The position numbers were made by a program, and so were the translations under genes. From assembly GCA_023078685.1 (NCBI GenBank), contig JALGAS010000003.1:5704001-5768000 (forward strand): a stretch of 64,000 bases of DNA. The letters run 5' to 3'. This DNA comes from Neopestalotiopsis rosae. Lineage: Eukaryota > Ascomycota > Sordariomycetes > Amphisphaeriales > Sporocadaceae. The notes beneath the pieces are model-generated. The model was not told the DNA's origin and did no database searches. It saw only the letters and a list, made by a program, of their open reading frames with translations. Positions within the stretch are counted from its first letter, which is position 1, and each line of letters opens with the position of its first letter. Of this stretch, positions 1 through 11,081 are shown one piece after another.

Positions 1-1068
1 TGGCTGCCGGTTTCGAAGCAAGTCCAGATACTCTTGGGAAATGCGCACCGGCCAAGTGAGAACAACTTGTCGATTAATTGGATCTGGGAGAGCACGATGT
101 TGTTTGAAAATCCACTGCAATATAGTCACGGCATCGTAGCATGCCCCATAGGACGAGGGACCCAACCGGTCCTCTGCCGCGGCGAGCCGGGCCACGAGAT
201 CGTCGCAAGTGTTCTCGGCAGGGAGGTTGAGCTTGTCCACCGTCTCAATGAGGTTGATGATGCAGCTCAGCTCCGAGTCCCGGATGACGTGCCACGCCGG
301 GCGCGTCGTGACCCCGACGCCGCGGTAGACGCCGGCAAAGTGGATGAAGCGCTCCAGCAGGTCCCGGAGCCCGAGCTGCGGCGTCGTCACAATGTCAAAG
401 AGCATGTGCAGGCCGATGAAGGACGAGAAGAAGAACAGGGCCTTGCAGTTGTCCTCGGTGACGTCGGGCGGCGCGGCGTTGAAGAGCGCCAGCGCCCGCG
501 CCTGCAGGTGCGCCGACTGCTCGCGGTATTGCTCTTGCGCCGCGCGGTCCGAGGTGAGCACGCTCTTGTGAGCCGCGGCAAAGGCCAGCAGTTCGTCCAT
601 GAGAAAGGGCGAGGAGAGGGCGGATGTGACCATTAATCGCACCAGTGCGTCTCCATCTTTCCCGTCGGCCGGAACGAGATGAGAGTGCGGCGGTTTTGTT
701 AGCTCAGTCTCGACATGGTGAAGCAGCGCCAGGTGACTGAGCTCATAGACCTGCCTGGGCGCTTGTTGTTGTGCTGCAGCACACTGGATCTGAGGATCAA
801 TTTGCGGCAACGAGCATGATTGTTGTTCTGTTGTTGCGGCGTGCGGCGACGGCGACAGACTGAGGCTGCCGGCGCTCAGGCTGGATGTGCCGCCGCCGCC
901 GCCATACGGGTCCAGGTACGCATATGAACATTGCTGGCCCAGTGTTGAGCACTGCAGACAAATGGGCCGCTGCTCATCGCATTTGACGTGTCTCCTTTTG
1001 CATTCGCTGCAGCCCCTGCGCGACTTGTAATGTGTACGCCGTTTCTTTTTGCTAGTAGCATTCATCAT
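1..1068 (-). CDS. Zn2Cys6 transcription factor, UPC2-like (3' end outside window)
   Basis: The minus-strand frame is open from the ATG at 1068 to the left edge (356 codons, no stop seen), so the C-terminus is missing. A basic N-terminus leads into a complete binuclear zinc cluster with cysteines at residues 20, 23, 30, 37, 40 and 47 (CSECKRRHVKC then CLQCSTLGQQC). A glycine run and a Ser/Gln-rich linker follow, then an alpha-helical region (YELSHLALLHHVET, then LVRLMVTSALSSPFLMDELL). This layout is typical of the UPC2/sterol-uptake-control-like fungal C6 regulators. A second methionine directly follows the first. The cysteine positions are identical to those of the regulator at 6400-7564, so the two may be paralogues bracketing the oxidoreductase and P450. 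Direct targets are unknown. Confidence 0.85.
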   Translation of the reverse strand, partial: MMNATSKKKRRTHYKSRRGCSECKRRHVKCDEQRPICLQCSTLGQQCSYAYLDPYGGGGGTSSLSAGSLSLSPSPHAATTEQQSCSLPQIDPQIQCAAAQQQAPRQVYELSHLALLHHVETELTKPPHSHLVPADGKDGDALVRLMVTSALSSPFLMDELLAFAAAHKSVLTSDRAAQEQYREQSAHLQARALALFNAAPPDVTEDNCKALFFFSSFIGLHMLFDIVTTPQLGLRDLLERFIHFAGVYRGVGVTTRPAWHVIRDSELSCIINLIETVDKLNLPAENTCDDLVARLAAAEDRLGPSSYGACYDAVTILQWIFKQHRALPDPINRQVVLTWPVRISQEYLDLLRNRQP

Positions 1069-1442
1069 GCCAAGCTAGTATTGGAAGAGAAGACTGAAAG
1101 ATGGGATCAACGGAAGGGGAGAGAGAGGGAGCTTCGAGTTTAGCTCGGATCAAGTTGCGGTTATCTTGACTCTTGTGGTGCGGATTAGCAGGGTTGAGCT
1201 TAAATGGTAGCCTAAAGCACCACCAAACAGCGAGGCCCACTCAGCATAAGAGCGCTAGGATGAGGCGGTATCGAGCGCTGTGTCACCGAAGCTAGGTACA
1301 TTGATCACGCTATGCATATTGTATATTTGAAGCTTCTAGATTATGGAAATTGGAGAATTGAAGGGAACTCTATCTTGGAATGGAAATAATATACACCGTC
1401 CACATTATGAAATGGAATACAGGCAAGAATTCTGTGCAGACA

Positions 1443-3292
1443 CTATACCGCAGCGACACGGCACAACTTGCCAGTGGTGAGATTGTAGTCCCACTCGTCA
1501 CTGCCAATGCCCGAAAGAGCATAGAGAGTATTGGTTGGATCATACTTCTGCTTCAGCTGCACCAGTTGCTCGTAGTTCTCTCCATAGAAATCCTTCTTGA
1601 AAGAAGACGAGTACGGGTTTGCCTCATTAATGTATGCGCCAGCTGTAGGTGCCCACTCTCGCCAGGCCGTCTCCTTGACTTCTTCCGTCCAGGCCGCCGC
1701 GGCTCTGAGCGCATCCTGGGGCGGGATGGTGAGGTCGAGACTGGATCCCGTCACGATGCTGTGCACATAACCCGTGCGCCACGCCGGGTTCAGGGCTCCG
1801 CGCATGCGATCTTCCACCTTGGCCGGGCCCTTTCCACCCTGCAGACCAATGACGAGCATTGATCCGCTGCCTTCAACCTGCCCTTGCATGACCTGGCGCA
1901 AATGGTATTGCAAGCGACAAATGGACAGATCTGATAGATCGGCTCGACCTAGCACGCGGCTGGAAACAAGACTGGCTGCTCCCGCACCACTTGCTGTAGA
2001 CTGCAAATAGTCAAAGAAGTCCATGTAGCTTGGGTAAAGTGTTGGGTCGCTCAGTGTGACTTCGAGAGAGTCGTCGGATCCTTGAGCTAGGATGGACGAC
2101 TGAACAGGCTCCAACAGGGAAGTAATATTCTCAGAAGTCATGTTGTATCCGAAATATGTCATGGAGATGCTGGAAATCTGGTCCGGCGTCGATCTGATGT
2201 AGCCATTTCCAGTCAAGCCAGCATCCATGGAGTCTGGCAGGCTCTTCATGAAAGCCGCGAAACCTGTCCATGTTGCATTATACGCCGTGCTGTTGGCGGC
2301 CAGAGACATTGTAATTGATGCTTCCACCACAGTCTCCGGGATGGGATGCGATCGAAGCACGTATTCGGTAACAATGCCGAATTGTCCAGGACCACCACCT
2401 CGAATGGCCCACAGCAGCTCTGGGTTTTCCACCTCGTTTGCGATAAGAATCTCTCCGGACGTCAAGACGACAGTCACTTGGTAAAGGTTATCGGCCGACA
2501 GACCGTAATGGCTGGAGAGAGGACCGTGACCACCAGCTTGGATGAAGCCGCCTAGACCGACGGTCGAGTCTTGCCCGCTGATACAGACACGTCCGACGGC
2601 GGCAGCCGCAGTTGTGATCTCGCCCCAGTTATTGCCGCTGCCAACTATGAAGACATCATCGGTACCGCCGCCAGGGAGTTGCCATCCACTTTGATACTGT
2701 ATACTCTTGAAGTTGTGCGTCCATATCGAGAGTGCAAAAGCGCCCGCAGATCTGTCCGTCAATACTGATTAGCGACTTGATCTTCCTGACCGTTAGTATC
2801 CGGGGAAAAAAGAACTAAGACTCACCTGCCATTCAGATCATGACCTGTGCCCTTGACAACCACCCTGATATCGCGGGCAGCTGCCCAAGCCACCGCCGTA
2901 GAGATTTGCTCCGCATCAGTGGCATTGACCACAAAGAGGGGGAAACCGCTAATATGGCATCCCAATAGTGTTTCGTTGTACCCAGTCGCACCCGGAGGCA
3001 AACATGAATTATTCGCAAAAATGGGGTAGTCGACGGACTCGGGAAGGGCAGCATGGAAAGCAGACGTTGTCCAATTGGACTCGACAAAGTCGCAGGAGAG
3101 GGACGAGTTGAAAGGGTTGCCGTCGTAGCATGATGAAGCTGCCGGTCGGGTCTGGATAAGCGTTCCGTTGATCGTCTCGTTGAGAGCATTCCACTCATCG
3201 ATGCTGGGCCACGATGCGTCCGAGGGCGTGAGTTTACAGGAGCTCTGTCCTAGAGCCCCTGCCAAAAAGAGTGCGAAAACGATGGAAATCAT
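1443..3292 (-). CDS. Secreted FAD-linked oxidoreductase (BBE / covalent flavin family)
   Basis: Two exons (3292-2826 and 2751-1443) joined across a 74-bp intron (2752-2825) give 591 residues. A signal peptide (MISIVFALFLAGALGQ) and several N-glycosylation sequons indicate secretion. The FAD_binding_4 fold is visible: the flavinylation motif GTGHDLNGR places the 8-alpha-histidyl residue at His151, and the junction completes NGRSAGAFALS. The segment GQDSTVGLGG lacks the cysteine used for bicovalent attachment, so mono-covalent FAD is inferred. The BBE C-terminal motif (YINEANPYSS, YDPTNTLYALSGIGSDEW) is present. Such enzymes oxidise alcohols, sugars or alkaloid-like intermediates with O2, and many sit in secondary-metabolite clusters. 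It lies between two UPC2-like regulators and near a P450; the substrate cannot be deduced. Confidence 0.9.
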
Positions 3293-4594
3293 GGCTACTC
3301 TCTAGTTTCGGAATCAAACAAGAGGAGTGAAAAGAGCACCACAAAGTTTTGATTGTATTTGATATCTTATGAATTACAGCATTGTTGCCATGTTATAAAT
3401 GTTTCCTGCCCCTATGCGCACCCGTTGACAGTTCATTGCGCAAATAGTATACTCCAAAGTGTGCAATCCACTCTATACGAGTATAAAGTCCACACCATAC
3501 GAGTATAGACAATGGGGCTGTAATTGTAGTATGAGTTTAAGTAAATAAACAGAGGTCATTTCGATATGACTGGAATGAGTGTAAATGCATCTGATCAAAA
3601 TAACAATGATCTACTGCCAGAGATGGCTTTGATACTGCCAACTTCGCGGGATCTCCGTGCTGTATGACGGTTCAGCACAGTGGGGTTTGCACCTTGCAAC
3701 GCCAACTTCAAGGCGACAGAGATGCTTGCAGCATTCTCGGCTTGTTAGAAAATTCATCCGTGACATGAAAAAGGCATTTCGGTCGTTCACCAGGGAGTTA
3801 AATCGTGCAACAAGACAGATATGATATCACTTTGAGAATCCTAGAATTGTTGTCGGTGTAACTATAATAACTGGCGTATGGCGTCTTATTTAAGTCGTAC
3901 TACCTAGAGTGTGCTGTGGTCTGCATATGCACCTCGTTCCGAACATGCATGCACTTCGCACCGAGCTTGGTACAACATGACACAATATACGGCTGGCGGC
4001 ATGTCGACAGGCAGACACCTAATCAAGCAGGAGTCGCGCATCATAATCATTATCGCTATAATTCTGTACCAATAGCAGTAGAGCAAAACTTCCATCATGA
4101 TTCGATGCACTGATACGCGTATAATGTGGATCAAAATGTAACCCCCACTACAATGCAGGGCGACACTAGGTGCTAGTGTTAGTGGACGGGCGGCACTCGA
4201 CGATGCGCCCCCGCAACGGTCAGGGACAATCTTAATGTCGTGGCGTCAGACTTTGGGATATTGATCTCTCGACATGTGCGTCCAAGCACATAACTGACAT
4301 CTATGTGTTACGATTGAGGAACACAGACTGTAATTATACATCATTTGTAGTCGCATTGCGGCACCAACAAAGGACTTGATGTAAGGACGTATCATCCAGC
4401 TTGCAGATATCCCAACTCTTCCTGCCAGTACGAGTACGAGTACGAAAATGGATCCGAAAATAATGAAACCAAACATGGAAGAAGTCAAGTGCCCGCCCCC
4501 AGATAGTACGAAAACCCGCGTTCCCCCCTAAACCCAACAATCATCTCGAAAACATTAATAAGCATATCGACAAACACCGGGCTGAGTCTGCGCC
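3293..4594. promoter_or_regulatory. Divergent intergenic region between BBE oxidoreductase and P450
   Basis: This 1.3-kb stretch has no convincing coding sequence and serves as the promoter for both flanking genes, which are transcribed away from each other. Near the oxidoreductase side are TATACGA (3474-3480) and CATACGA (3496-3502), both followed by GTATA. Near the P450 side is a perfect triple GTACGA (4428-4445) plus another GTACGA (4506-4511). The reverse complement of each contains TCGTA, the core of the yeast UPC2/ECM22 sterol response element TCGTATA. Function as regulator sites is inference. Confidence 0.5.
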
Positions 4595-6207
4595 ATGGCC
4601 GTCCTCGCCACCTTGAACCGTGAATTCGAGCAGTATCAGGGCTTGATTGGCACGAGAAACATTCTGCTTCTCATTGCTGCCGCTTTCCTCGCCAACCAGG
4701 GGTACACGATCATCTACAACCTCTTTCTCCACCCACTGCGCAAGCTTCCAGGTCCCCAGCTATGGATTGCCTTTCCCTTCTTGAGATCCTGGCGCATGGT
4801 CGTCGGCGACTCTGAGTTTCGCATCAGGGAACTGCACGAAAAGTATGGAGAGATAGTACGAATTTCGCCCAACGAGGTCTACTTTACCAATGCCCAGGCG
4901 TGGAAAGACATCTATGGCCACGGCCATGCCGAGTTCCCCAAGTTCTACCCCGAGGGCATCTTCATGGACCCGAGAAAGATCTTGTCGTCCAACGCGCGGG
5001 ACCACTTTCGATACCGCCGCGCCATGCTGCCCGCCTTCTCGGACAAGGCGCTGGTACAGCAGGAGCCTCTCATTCGTGTCTATGTCGACCTCTTGATCAA
5101 GCGACTTGGAGAGGTGGCCGAGACTGGAAAGTGGACCAACATGGTCCGATGGTATAATCTCACCACCTTTGATCTCATTGCTGATTTGGCATACGGCGAA
5201 TCACTTCAGGGTCTAGAGAGTGGAAAGTCCAATGCCTGGATCGAAAACATTGAAAAGATTAACCTCATGATGCCTATATTCGTCCTGCTCGGTACCTCCA
5301 AACTTCTCTTCAAGACCGTCATGCTCCTGCTTGGTCCACTATTGAGCCGTGCGCAAGAAAAGCACATGGCCAATGTTGAGAGACTGGCTCATGGCCGACT
5401 GCACGCACGGAAACAACCTGATCGCGGAGACTTCATGGACTATTTCCTCCGCTCTCGAGGAGAAGCGCACGGTTTACGCGACGACGAAGTGGTCGTCAAC
5501 TCGGACCTCATCATGGTGGCCGGATCCGAGACCACGGCCACACTGCTGAGCGGAGCGACCTGGTTGATGCTGACCAACCCACGCACACTCAGGTTGGCCA
5601 CGGAAGAAGTTCGAAGTGTCTTTAGTCACGACGAGGACATTTGCTTCAGCGAGACTCGATCAAAGCTCCCATATCTGAATGCATGTCTCGAGGAGGCTCT
5701 GCGACTCTTCCCTCCCGTCCCTATTGCGCTTCCTCGCAGCGTTCCAGGCGACGTTGCCATGGAAGTCTGCGGCCTCATGATACCTCCAAAGGTGAGTTCT
5801 TCCATGTGCCAGGTTACATGCCGCGTAACAATTAGACTGGAGGAGCTAACATTTGCCCACATCAGACCACTGTCGCTGTGCCTCACCTCTCGGCCTACAC
5901 GTCGGAAGCCAACTTCCACCGGGCACGAGAATATCTACCCGAGCGATGGCTCGCCAAGGAGGCAGGCGGCTCGCCTTCGCCCTTCCTGAATGACCGTCGC
6001 GACGTCTTCAAGCCTTTCAGTTTCGGCCCTCGCGACTGCATCGGTCGCCAGCTCGCCTACCACGAGATGCGCATCATCATGGCAAAGTTGCTGTTCCACT
6101 TTGATCTGAGGCTGGACGAGAGCTGCAATGATTGGTACAACAGTCAGCACATTTTCGGGCTGTGGGAGAAGCCGACTCTCAAGGTGTATCTGAGCAAGAG
6201 GTCCTGA
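4595..6207 (+). CDS. Cytochrome P450 monooxygenase
   Basis: Two exons (4595-5791 and 5866-6207; 74-bp intron 5792-5865) encode 512 residues, the usual P450 length. The N-terminus has a membrane anchor (ILLLIAAAFLANQGYTIIYN) followed by the proline-rich hinge LRKLPGPQLW, indicating an ER-anchored enzyme. The I-helix oxygen-activation motif AGSETTAT is near residue 309. The K-helix ExxR (EEALRLFPPVP) is near 366. The haem-binding loop FSFGPRDCIGR has the axial ligand at Cys457. The intron falls between IPPK and TTVAVPH. The sequence looks like fungal secondary-metabolism P450s of the broad benzoate/trichothecene hydroxylase type, but the substrate is unknown. Neighbouring regulators and a BBE enzyme suggest a small biosynthetic group, without a backbone gene inside the window. 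Confidence 0.92.
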
Positions 6208-6399
6208 TCTCCAGGATTGGCTTGAGAGGGACTCTTACTTGTGAGAGGAGCCGTGGTTGTTTCTCCCGTTCTTTGTGAATTGTTTAGGCCAAGATGTGAT
6301 TACTCTTATAATCGAAGTATCTTTCCCGTCGATATGCTTGTACCTTGGATGAACAAGGTGCACATTGCCCTATGGCACCCATCCAATTTCTTGGACCGG

Positions 6400-7564
6400 C
6401 TACCTGATCCATAACCTGAACTTGTCGGGGAGTTGGCCATAGATACGCTCAATGAGATGCAAACCCCAACCTTCGATCCACCAGAAACACTCCAGACGTC
6501 GAAGTAGAACGCAGTAAAAGGCCAGAACACAAAGTGCCTCATGGTCGCCGTCGGCAACCAAGGCAATGTACGCGTCGCTAATGTTACGAAGCCACATCAA
6601 AGTCGCTTTAATCTGGGAATCACCCGAAAAGTTGCTCTCGTTGAACATGACAAAACTCTGTTGTAAGTGGTGCCGCGCATCGAGTATCGCCGCCAGCGAT
6701 TCGAGGTCCTTGTGCGTGCTGTTGTAAATGTTGCCCTCGAGCTCGTCCAGGGCGTCCTTTTCGCTTCCGTATGAGAGCCAAAAGTCCATTGGCTGAGCTC
6801 GGTCCTGCAGCAGCGCGGCAACGATAGTTGATTGCGTGGCTTCTTTCCTGTCGCTGACCAGTCTGTGGAGATAGCGGAAGCCAGTTAGCCACTCGGGGAC
6901 CGACTGCTCGTGCGCGATCAACAAGTTTGCGTCGTCTTTCGACTTTGCGAGCGCGAAGAACTTGCAGAGTATGGTAAACAGGAGTAGCTGTGCGCAATTG
7001 TTGCCATCGCTATCGCCCAGGGCGGATTTTGCAGACTCGAGAGCTGCGCGGTGATGTGCATGGGCCCTGGCCAAAAAGAACCCCTCCCGCCCTTTCTTGA
7101 ATCTGGATAGATGCAATGCAGTGATTGCTAATATGCTCCTCAAAATATACGGATTCGAGAAGCCAATCTGGGGTGCGGCGAGTTGCCAGAAACTCCGCGC
7201 GAGCGGTTCAGTGGTAAAGGTGAAACATGTCGAGGTATGATAATGATGAAAGAGTTCCAGGTCGTCGATGGAAAAGAATCCATCATCCAGGCCGCCGAAA
7301 ATCTCTTCCTCCTTTGGCGGGATGGGCGACAATGATATGCGAGCTTTTGTGCTCATGATGTAGTCACATTCGGCGCCATACTTGAGACAGTTTCCACACG
7401 CTGGTCTTTCCTCGTCACACTATATCTTGAAGCGTAAGTCCACCCTGCGGGGAGTAAGTGACAAGGGAGAGACGCACCTTTACTCTGCGCTTCTTGCAGA
7501 TCCGACATCCATTCTTGGACTTGGGCTGTCTGCGCCGATTATCTAAGCTGGCTATTTCAGACAT
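6400..7564 (-). CDS. Zn2Cys6 transcription factor, UPC2-like
   Basis: Exon 1 (7564-7478, 29 codons) and exon 2 (7419-6400) are joined across a 58-bp intron (7420-7477) that lies inside the zinc cluster, giving 368 residues. The cluster cysteines are at residues 20, 23, 30, 37, 40 and 47 (CRICKKRRVK, intron, CDEERPACGNCLKYGAEC), the same positions as in the regulator at the left edge. The remainder is helical and typical of the UPC2-like fungal TF domain (LELFHHYHTSTCFTF, ILRSILAITALHLS). It is transcribed convergently with the P450, 192 bp apart. A strikingly symmetric sequence, two TCCGCGGA palindromes at 7841-7859, lies about 280 bp upstream and could bind a C6 factor, possibly this one. 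A cluster-specific or duplicated regulator is inferred. Confidence 0.88.
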
Positions 7565-7840
7565 TTGAATGTGAGAAAACAGATAATGGCCAATGGCAAC
7601 TAGGGTAAAAATAAGTTGTCTTGATCTTCAACTCGAATTATTCCAGAAGCTTGGAGGAAGATTTAATACTAGAAATCATGGAAGCTTCGGAGGGTCCATG
7701 AGATAAAAGGGCGGCAGTGCCTCTTGGCACTGCAAGTGAGAGGCTCACCATTAGCCCAAAAATGGGTATCAATGGTCAATGGTGCCATAATAAGTAGATT
7801 TCTTAGAAGCTGCCTAGAATCATATGCATTAATCTCAAGT

Positions 7841-7859
7841 TCCGCGGATTATCCGCGGA
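7841..7859. promoter_or_regulatory. Paired TCCGCGGA palindromes
   Basis: Two perfect 8-bp palindromes TCCGCGGA (7841-7848 and 7852-7859) are separated by TTA. Each contains CCG and CGG half-sites, the trinucleotides bound by Zn2Cys6 dimers. They lie upstream of the C6 regulator that starts at 7564. Binding is an inference from the symmetry. Confidence 0.4.
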
Positions 7860-8159
7860 TGGTTGCAGATTGCAGCGACATCGTATTCAATAATTTTTTT
7901 GAATACGCAAATACGCGTATAGGGGTGGGGTCGTTTTGACAGCCGCTAAAAGCGCAAAGCGGTCCAACCGCGAATGACTAAATTCAGGGGTTCTTGCGGC
8001 AGACTCCGCCCCGGATAGCGGGACACAAGCCCGCTGATTACTGACACTTCCTATTGGTCATAGGCTGTGCTTCCGGGACAGGCGGAGTCAGGCACGGTAT
8101 CAAAGAATAGGAATATAACTGATGAACTCAACGATTTGAATCTTGATATGAGAACCATC

Positions 8160-8580
8160 TCCTTTCACTTTACTTATTTTGTTGACAAGATTCTTAAAGT
8201 GCTGCCAAGATGGCGCCCCAGAGACCTTGTCAAATCAGGAGATGGTAGTGGGCATATACTCGATACAATGTTTATTTTGCCTAGACCGCTGCTCCCGACA
8301 GACCTCTGGCTCTATGTTTTGTGGGAGGCGGCCTACTATAATATTGAACTGCCGGAGAAGGAAACGAGAATACCCCGGTTGTTGGTTCTATGGATGTTGT
8401 TCCCCCGGATGCTGGCTCTTCTAGTGGTTCTCTTGGTGGTGCTCAAAGTTTTGCGGAGGCGGCCCACCGCAATCCTTTGAGGCTGCCAGAGACAGGTGAA
8501 CTGGATAGTGACAACCCAGTACTAGTGCCCTGGTTCTGGCATGTACTAGTACTAAGTACTGGGGCCCTCGAGCCCAACCT
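8160..8580 (+). pseudogene. Possible Ty1/copia polyprotein relic
   Basis: One frame reads LPRPLLPTDLWLYVLWEAAYY. This recalls the integrase segment of fungal copia elements, in which LP-x-DLWP is followed by an alanine-rich helix ending in NRTP. The NRTP end is not present. A shifted frame continues with a Ser/Gly/Ala-rich linker (VVPPDAGSSSGSLGGAQSF) like the variable region before reverse transcriptase. No long terminal repeats or reverse transcriptase motifs were found nearby. The resemblance is short and could be chance. Confidence 0.25.
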
Positions 8581-11081
8581 TTAGTCTAGCTTTTGAATCC
8601 ACCCTTTTCTGCGAACCCGTCTTTCTGAGACCACGATGAAGGCGGTCCTGATAGCGGCAGTTCCTTGGATAAAGGCTCCCCTGAAGAATCTTCTTTTCTT
8701 TTAAAAATAGGAAAATAAATAATAGAAACTAAAAGAAATTAATCTAAAATAAAAATAAATTATAAATTAAATTTTGTTATAGCATTGCGCAGCTCCCATT
8801 AGCGGAAACTGGTATATGTAACGGTATATACAGAACGGAAAGTCGCTGATGATGTCTCTGCCGCCGCCCACAACACCTAGAGGACCACTAGGAGAACCAT
8901 CATCCAGGCAACCACCATTATAAATATCTGGTCCTTTTGACCACAGGCCCGAAAAAGAAGTTTCGCAGAACATCTGACTGACTAGGTAGTGAAAGAGTAG
9001 TGAAATGTCTGCTGGGTTGTAGCACGATCGGCTTCAGTCGAGGGGTTGGCGTACTTTTAGTGGTTAGATATCCTTATAAACACGAGTTGGCACAGGCTCG
9101 ATGGCCTGTGGTGATACTTGAGGCCATCCTTATGACGTATTTAAATCTCGTGCCTTAGGATATCAATACCTAGTACTGCCCGACGAGGGTGTGCGAATTC
9201 AATAAGTTCCTACGAGACTCGCTGCACCTCCCTGACCTTTCGAATATCACACTTGATCGGTGTCAGCCTCTCAAAAATCACTCAAGCGGCCGGCAGTGGC
9301 ATACGATAAACGCCGCTGATGTGAATCATGCGTATCCACACAGGGGTCTTGTCACGGTTAGAAAGGATATTTCAGGTTTTGTCCTTCTAGAGTATGACTT
9401 GAGGTTGAGTAAGGAGAGCCCGTGGTGCCTCTCGTATTGAGTTCCTGGCGTCAACTCAGGCTTTTGGGTGTGAATGCTCTTTATTCCTGGATTTATTTCG
9501 TTTTCAATAAATAACCTATGTTAATTATCTTTTCAGGATTAGTTTCTCTCTCAAGGTTTATTTGTCTCCATATTTTATTTCCTAGACGAGAATCTGAGAA
9601 AGCGTATGTCTGGAGAAGCGTAGCTAAGACCGTCGGGAAAAGCTTTTTGTTTTGAAGACGCTCTTTCTATCGTGTAAATAGTTAAGAACACGACTAATGC
9701 TTTTTTTCCAAGGACACACTCTGAGAGGCCCGGCGCAGGTGCAGGGCACTGACAATGGTAGTACTCACCGCAGATCCCCTTCTTGAATATATCCAATCAC
9801 TCTTCAATATATACACCTCTTTTTGTAGCTCCACAGAATGAGCTCAGAAATCCTCAATATCTTTTTAAATTCACCTTCCTCTTTACATTGGCCTAGATGT
9901 AAGATCCATACCCGTCCGATAGTATTGAACTCGACCTCGTCACATATTTAAAGAAGTACTTGAAATATATATACGACAATTGGCTCAACTTGTGGGAAAG
10001 TTAAAACAATAACGCAACAATGCGATCATATGCAAATGAATCGCGATACGCGCTATTCTATTGCTCAACGAAGAGTATCCATATTTCGGATACACACAGA
10101 TGATGGTCCTGCGTTGGCTTTTGGCGACTGGGGTGAACTGTTTCATGGCATGCTGAGCCGCATAGCTTTTTATCAACAATTCTGGAATCATTGAGAATTA
10201 TGTCGAGACTTTTGTGACTCTCAATCCGGGCTTTTGTCACGATGAATTTTTGTCGTGATGCATTCATTGGTGCTGCACGCAGTGCTTGTTGCCCTTGGTC
10301 ACTCACATTCTCACCATTGCCTCAGCTGCCACATGCAGCATTACAGGACTTGAAGTTGATAACTCCTACTTGCTAGTTCGAGAGATTAGACGAATCTTTC
10401 TTGAAGAAATAACTCTCTTCTAGTTATAACTGCTCGGTTGTGATACACAAGGCTGTGAATAGAGGCATGCACTCGAAAATAGCACAATCGTGTGTGGCGC
10501 AGCAAGTCAGATCATCCCAGCCTTATCTGGTGAGTGATCCGCATGCTACTCTATTGGATGGTCTAAAATTAGCAACGCAGACTACTTCCACAAAGGTTTA
10601 TTTTAATGTCTTTTATGCATTCTTGCGACCAATCGAGAAAAGCACCCCAACATGCCAAGACTTTCAGCAGAGAAGGCTGCCTCGTTCACAATTCAGCCCC
10701 CGTTGCAAAAGCGTCATAATCTGCAGGTCCAACCTTTTTTGGGAACGACCCCTTGCAAGGCATTCTCACCAAAAGGCGAAGTGAGCCTACAGTCCTACGA
10801 ATTCAGCCCCCATGCTGTAACATCATCGTCCCCATGTCACGAAATTCTTGCTGCCGGACAGGCTCTCACGGGACTGGCAAAAATGCAGGTACAGAAATAG
10901 ACCACCTCAACCACGCAACTGCTGCGACAGCTTTATCCACTATCATTAATAAATCCCCGCGGCACGGCACGACCTTTTACAGCCACAAATTTTGACTTTT
11001 CTGCACAGCGTATGAAATTTGTCGCAGCGCACTCTGCACTACAAGCACAACACCTAATGCTCTGTTTGAACAAACAAGACA

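Larger units (their letters stand above)
7565..11081. other. AT-rich gene desert with relic sequence
   Basis: No intact gene is visible across 3.5 kb. Composition shifts to AT-rich blocks (for example 8695-8775 and 9480-9560). A 9-bp inverted repeat GACTCCGCC / GGCGGAGTC (8002-8010 and 8081-8089) encloses about 70 bp. Reading frames near 8180-8560 contain a weak copia-integrase-like stretch (see separate entry). From 9000 to 11080 only short, unrelated open frames occur. This looks like decayed transposon and intergenic DNA. Confidence 0.45.

Noticed and set aside
34..636. 200-codon plus-strand frame at the left edge
   Set aside because: It lies antisense to the zinc-cluster regulator, whose minus-strand frame carries a clear DNA-binding domain.
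9189..9440. Open frame of 83 codons in the AT-rich desert, considered as an rRNA fragment or small gene
   Set aside because: No rRNA motif could be matched and the frame lacks domains or splice partners.
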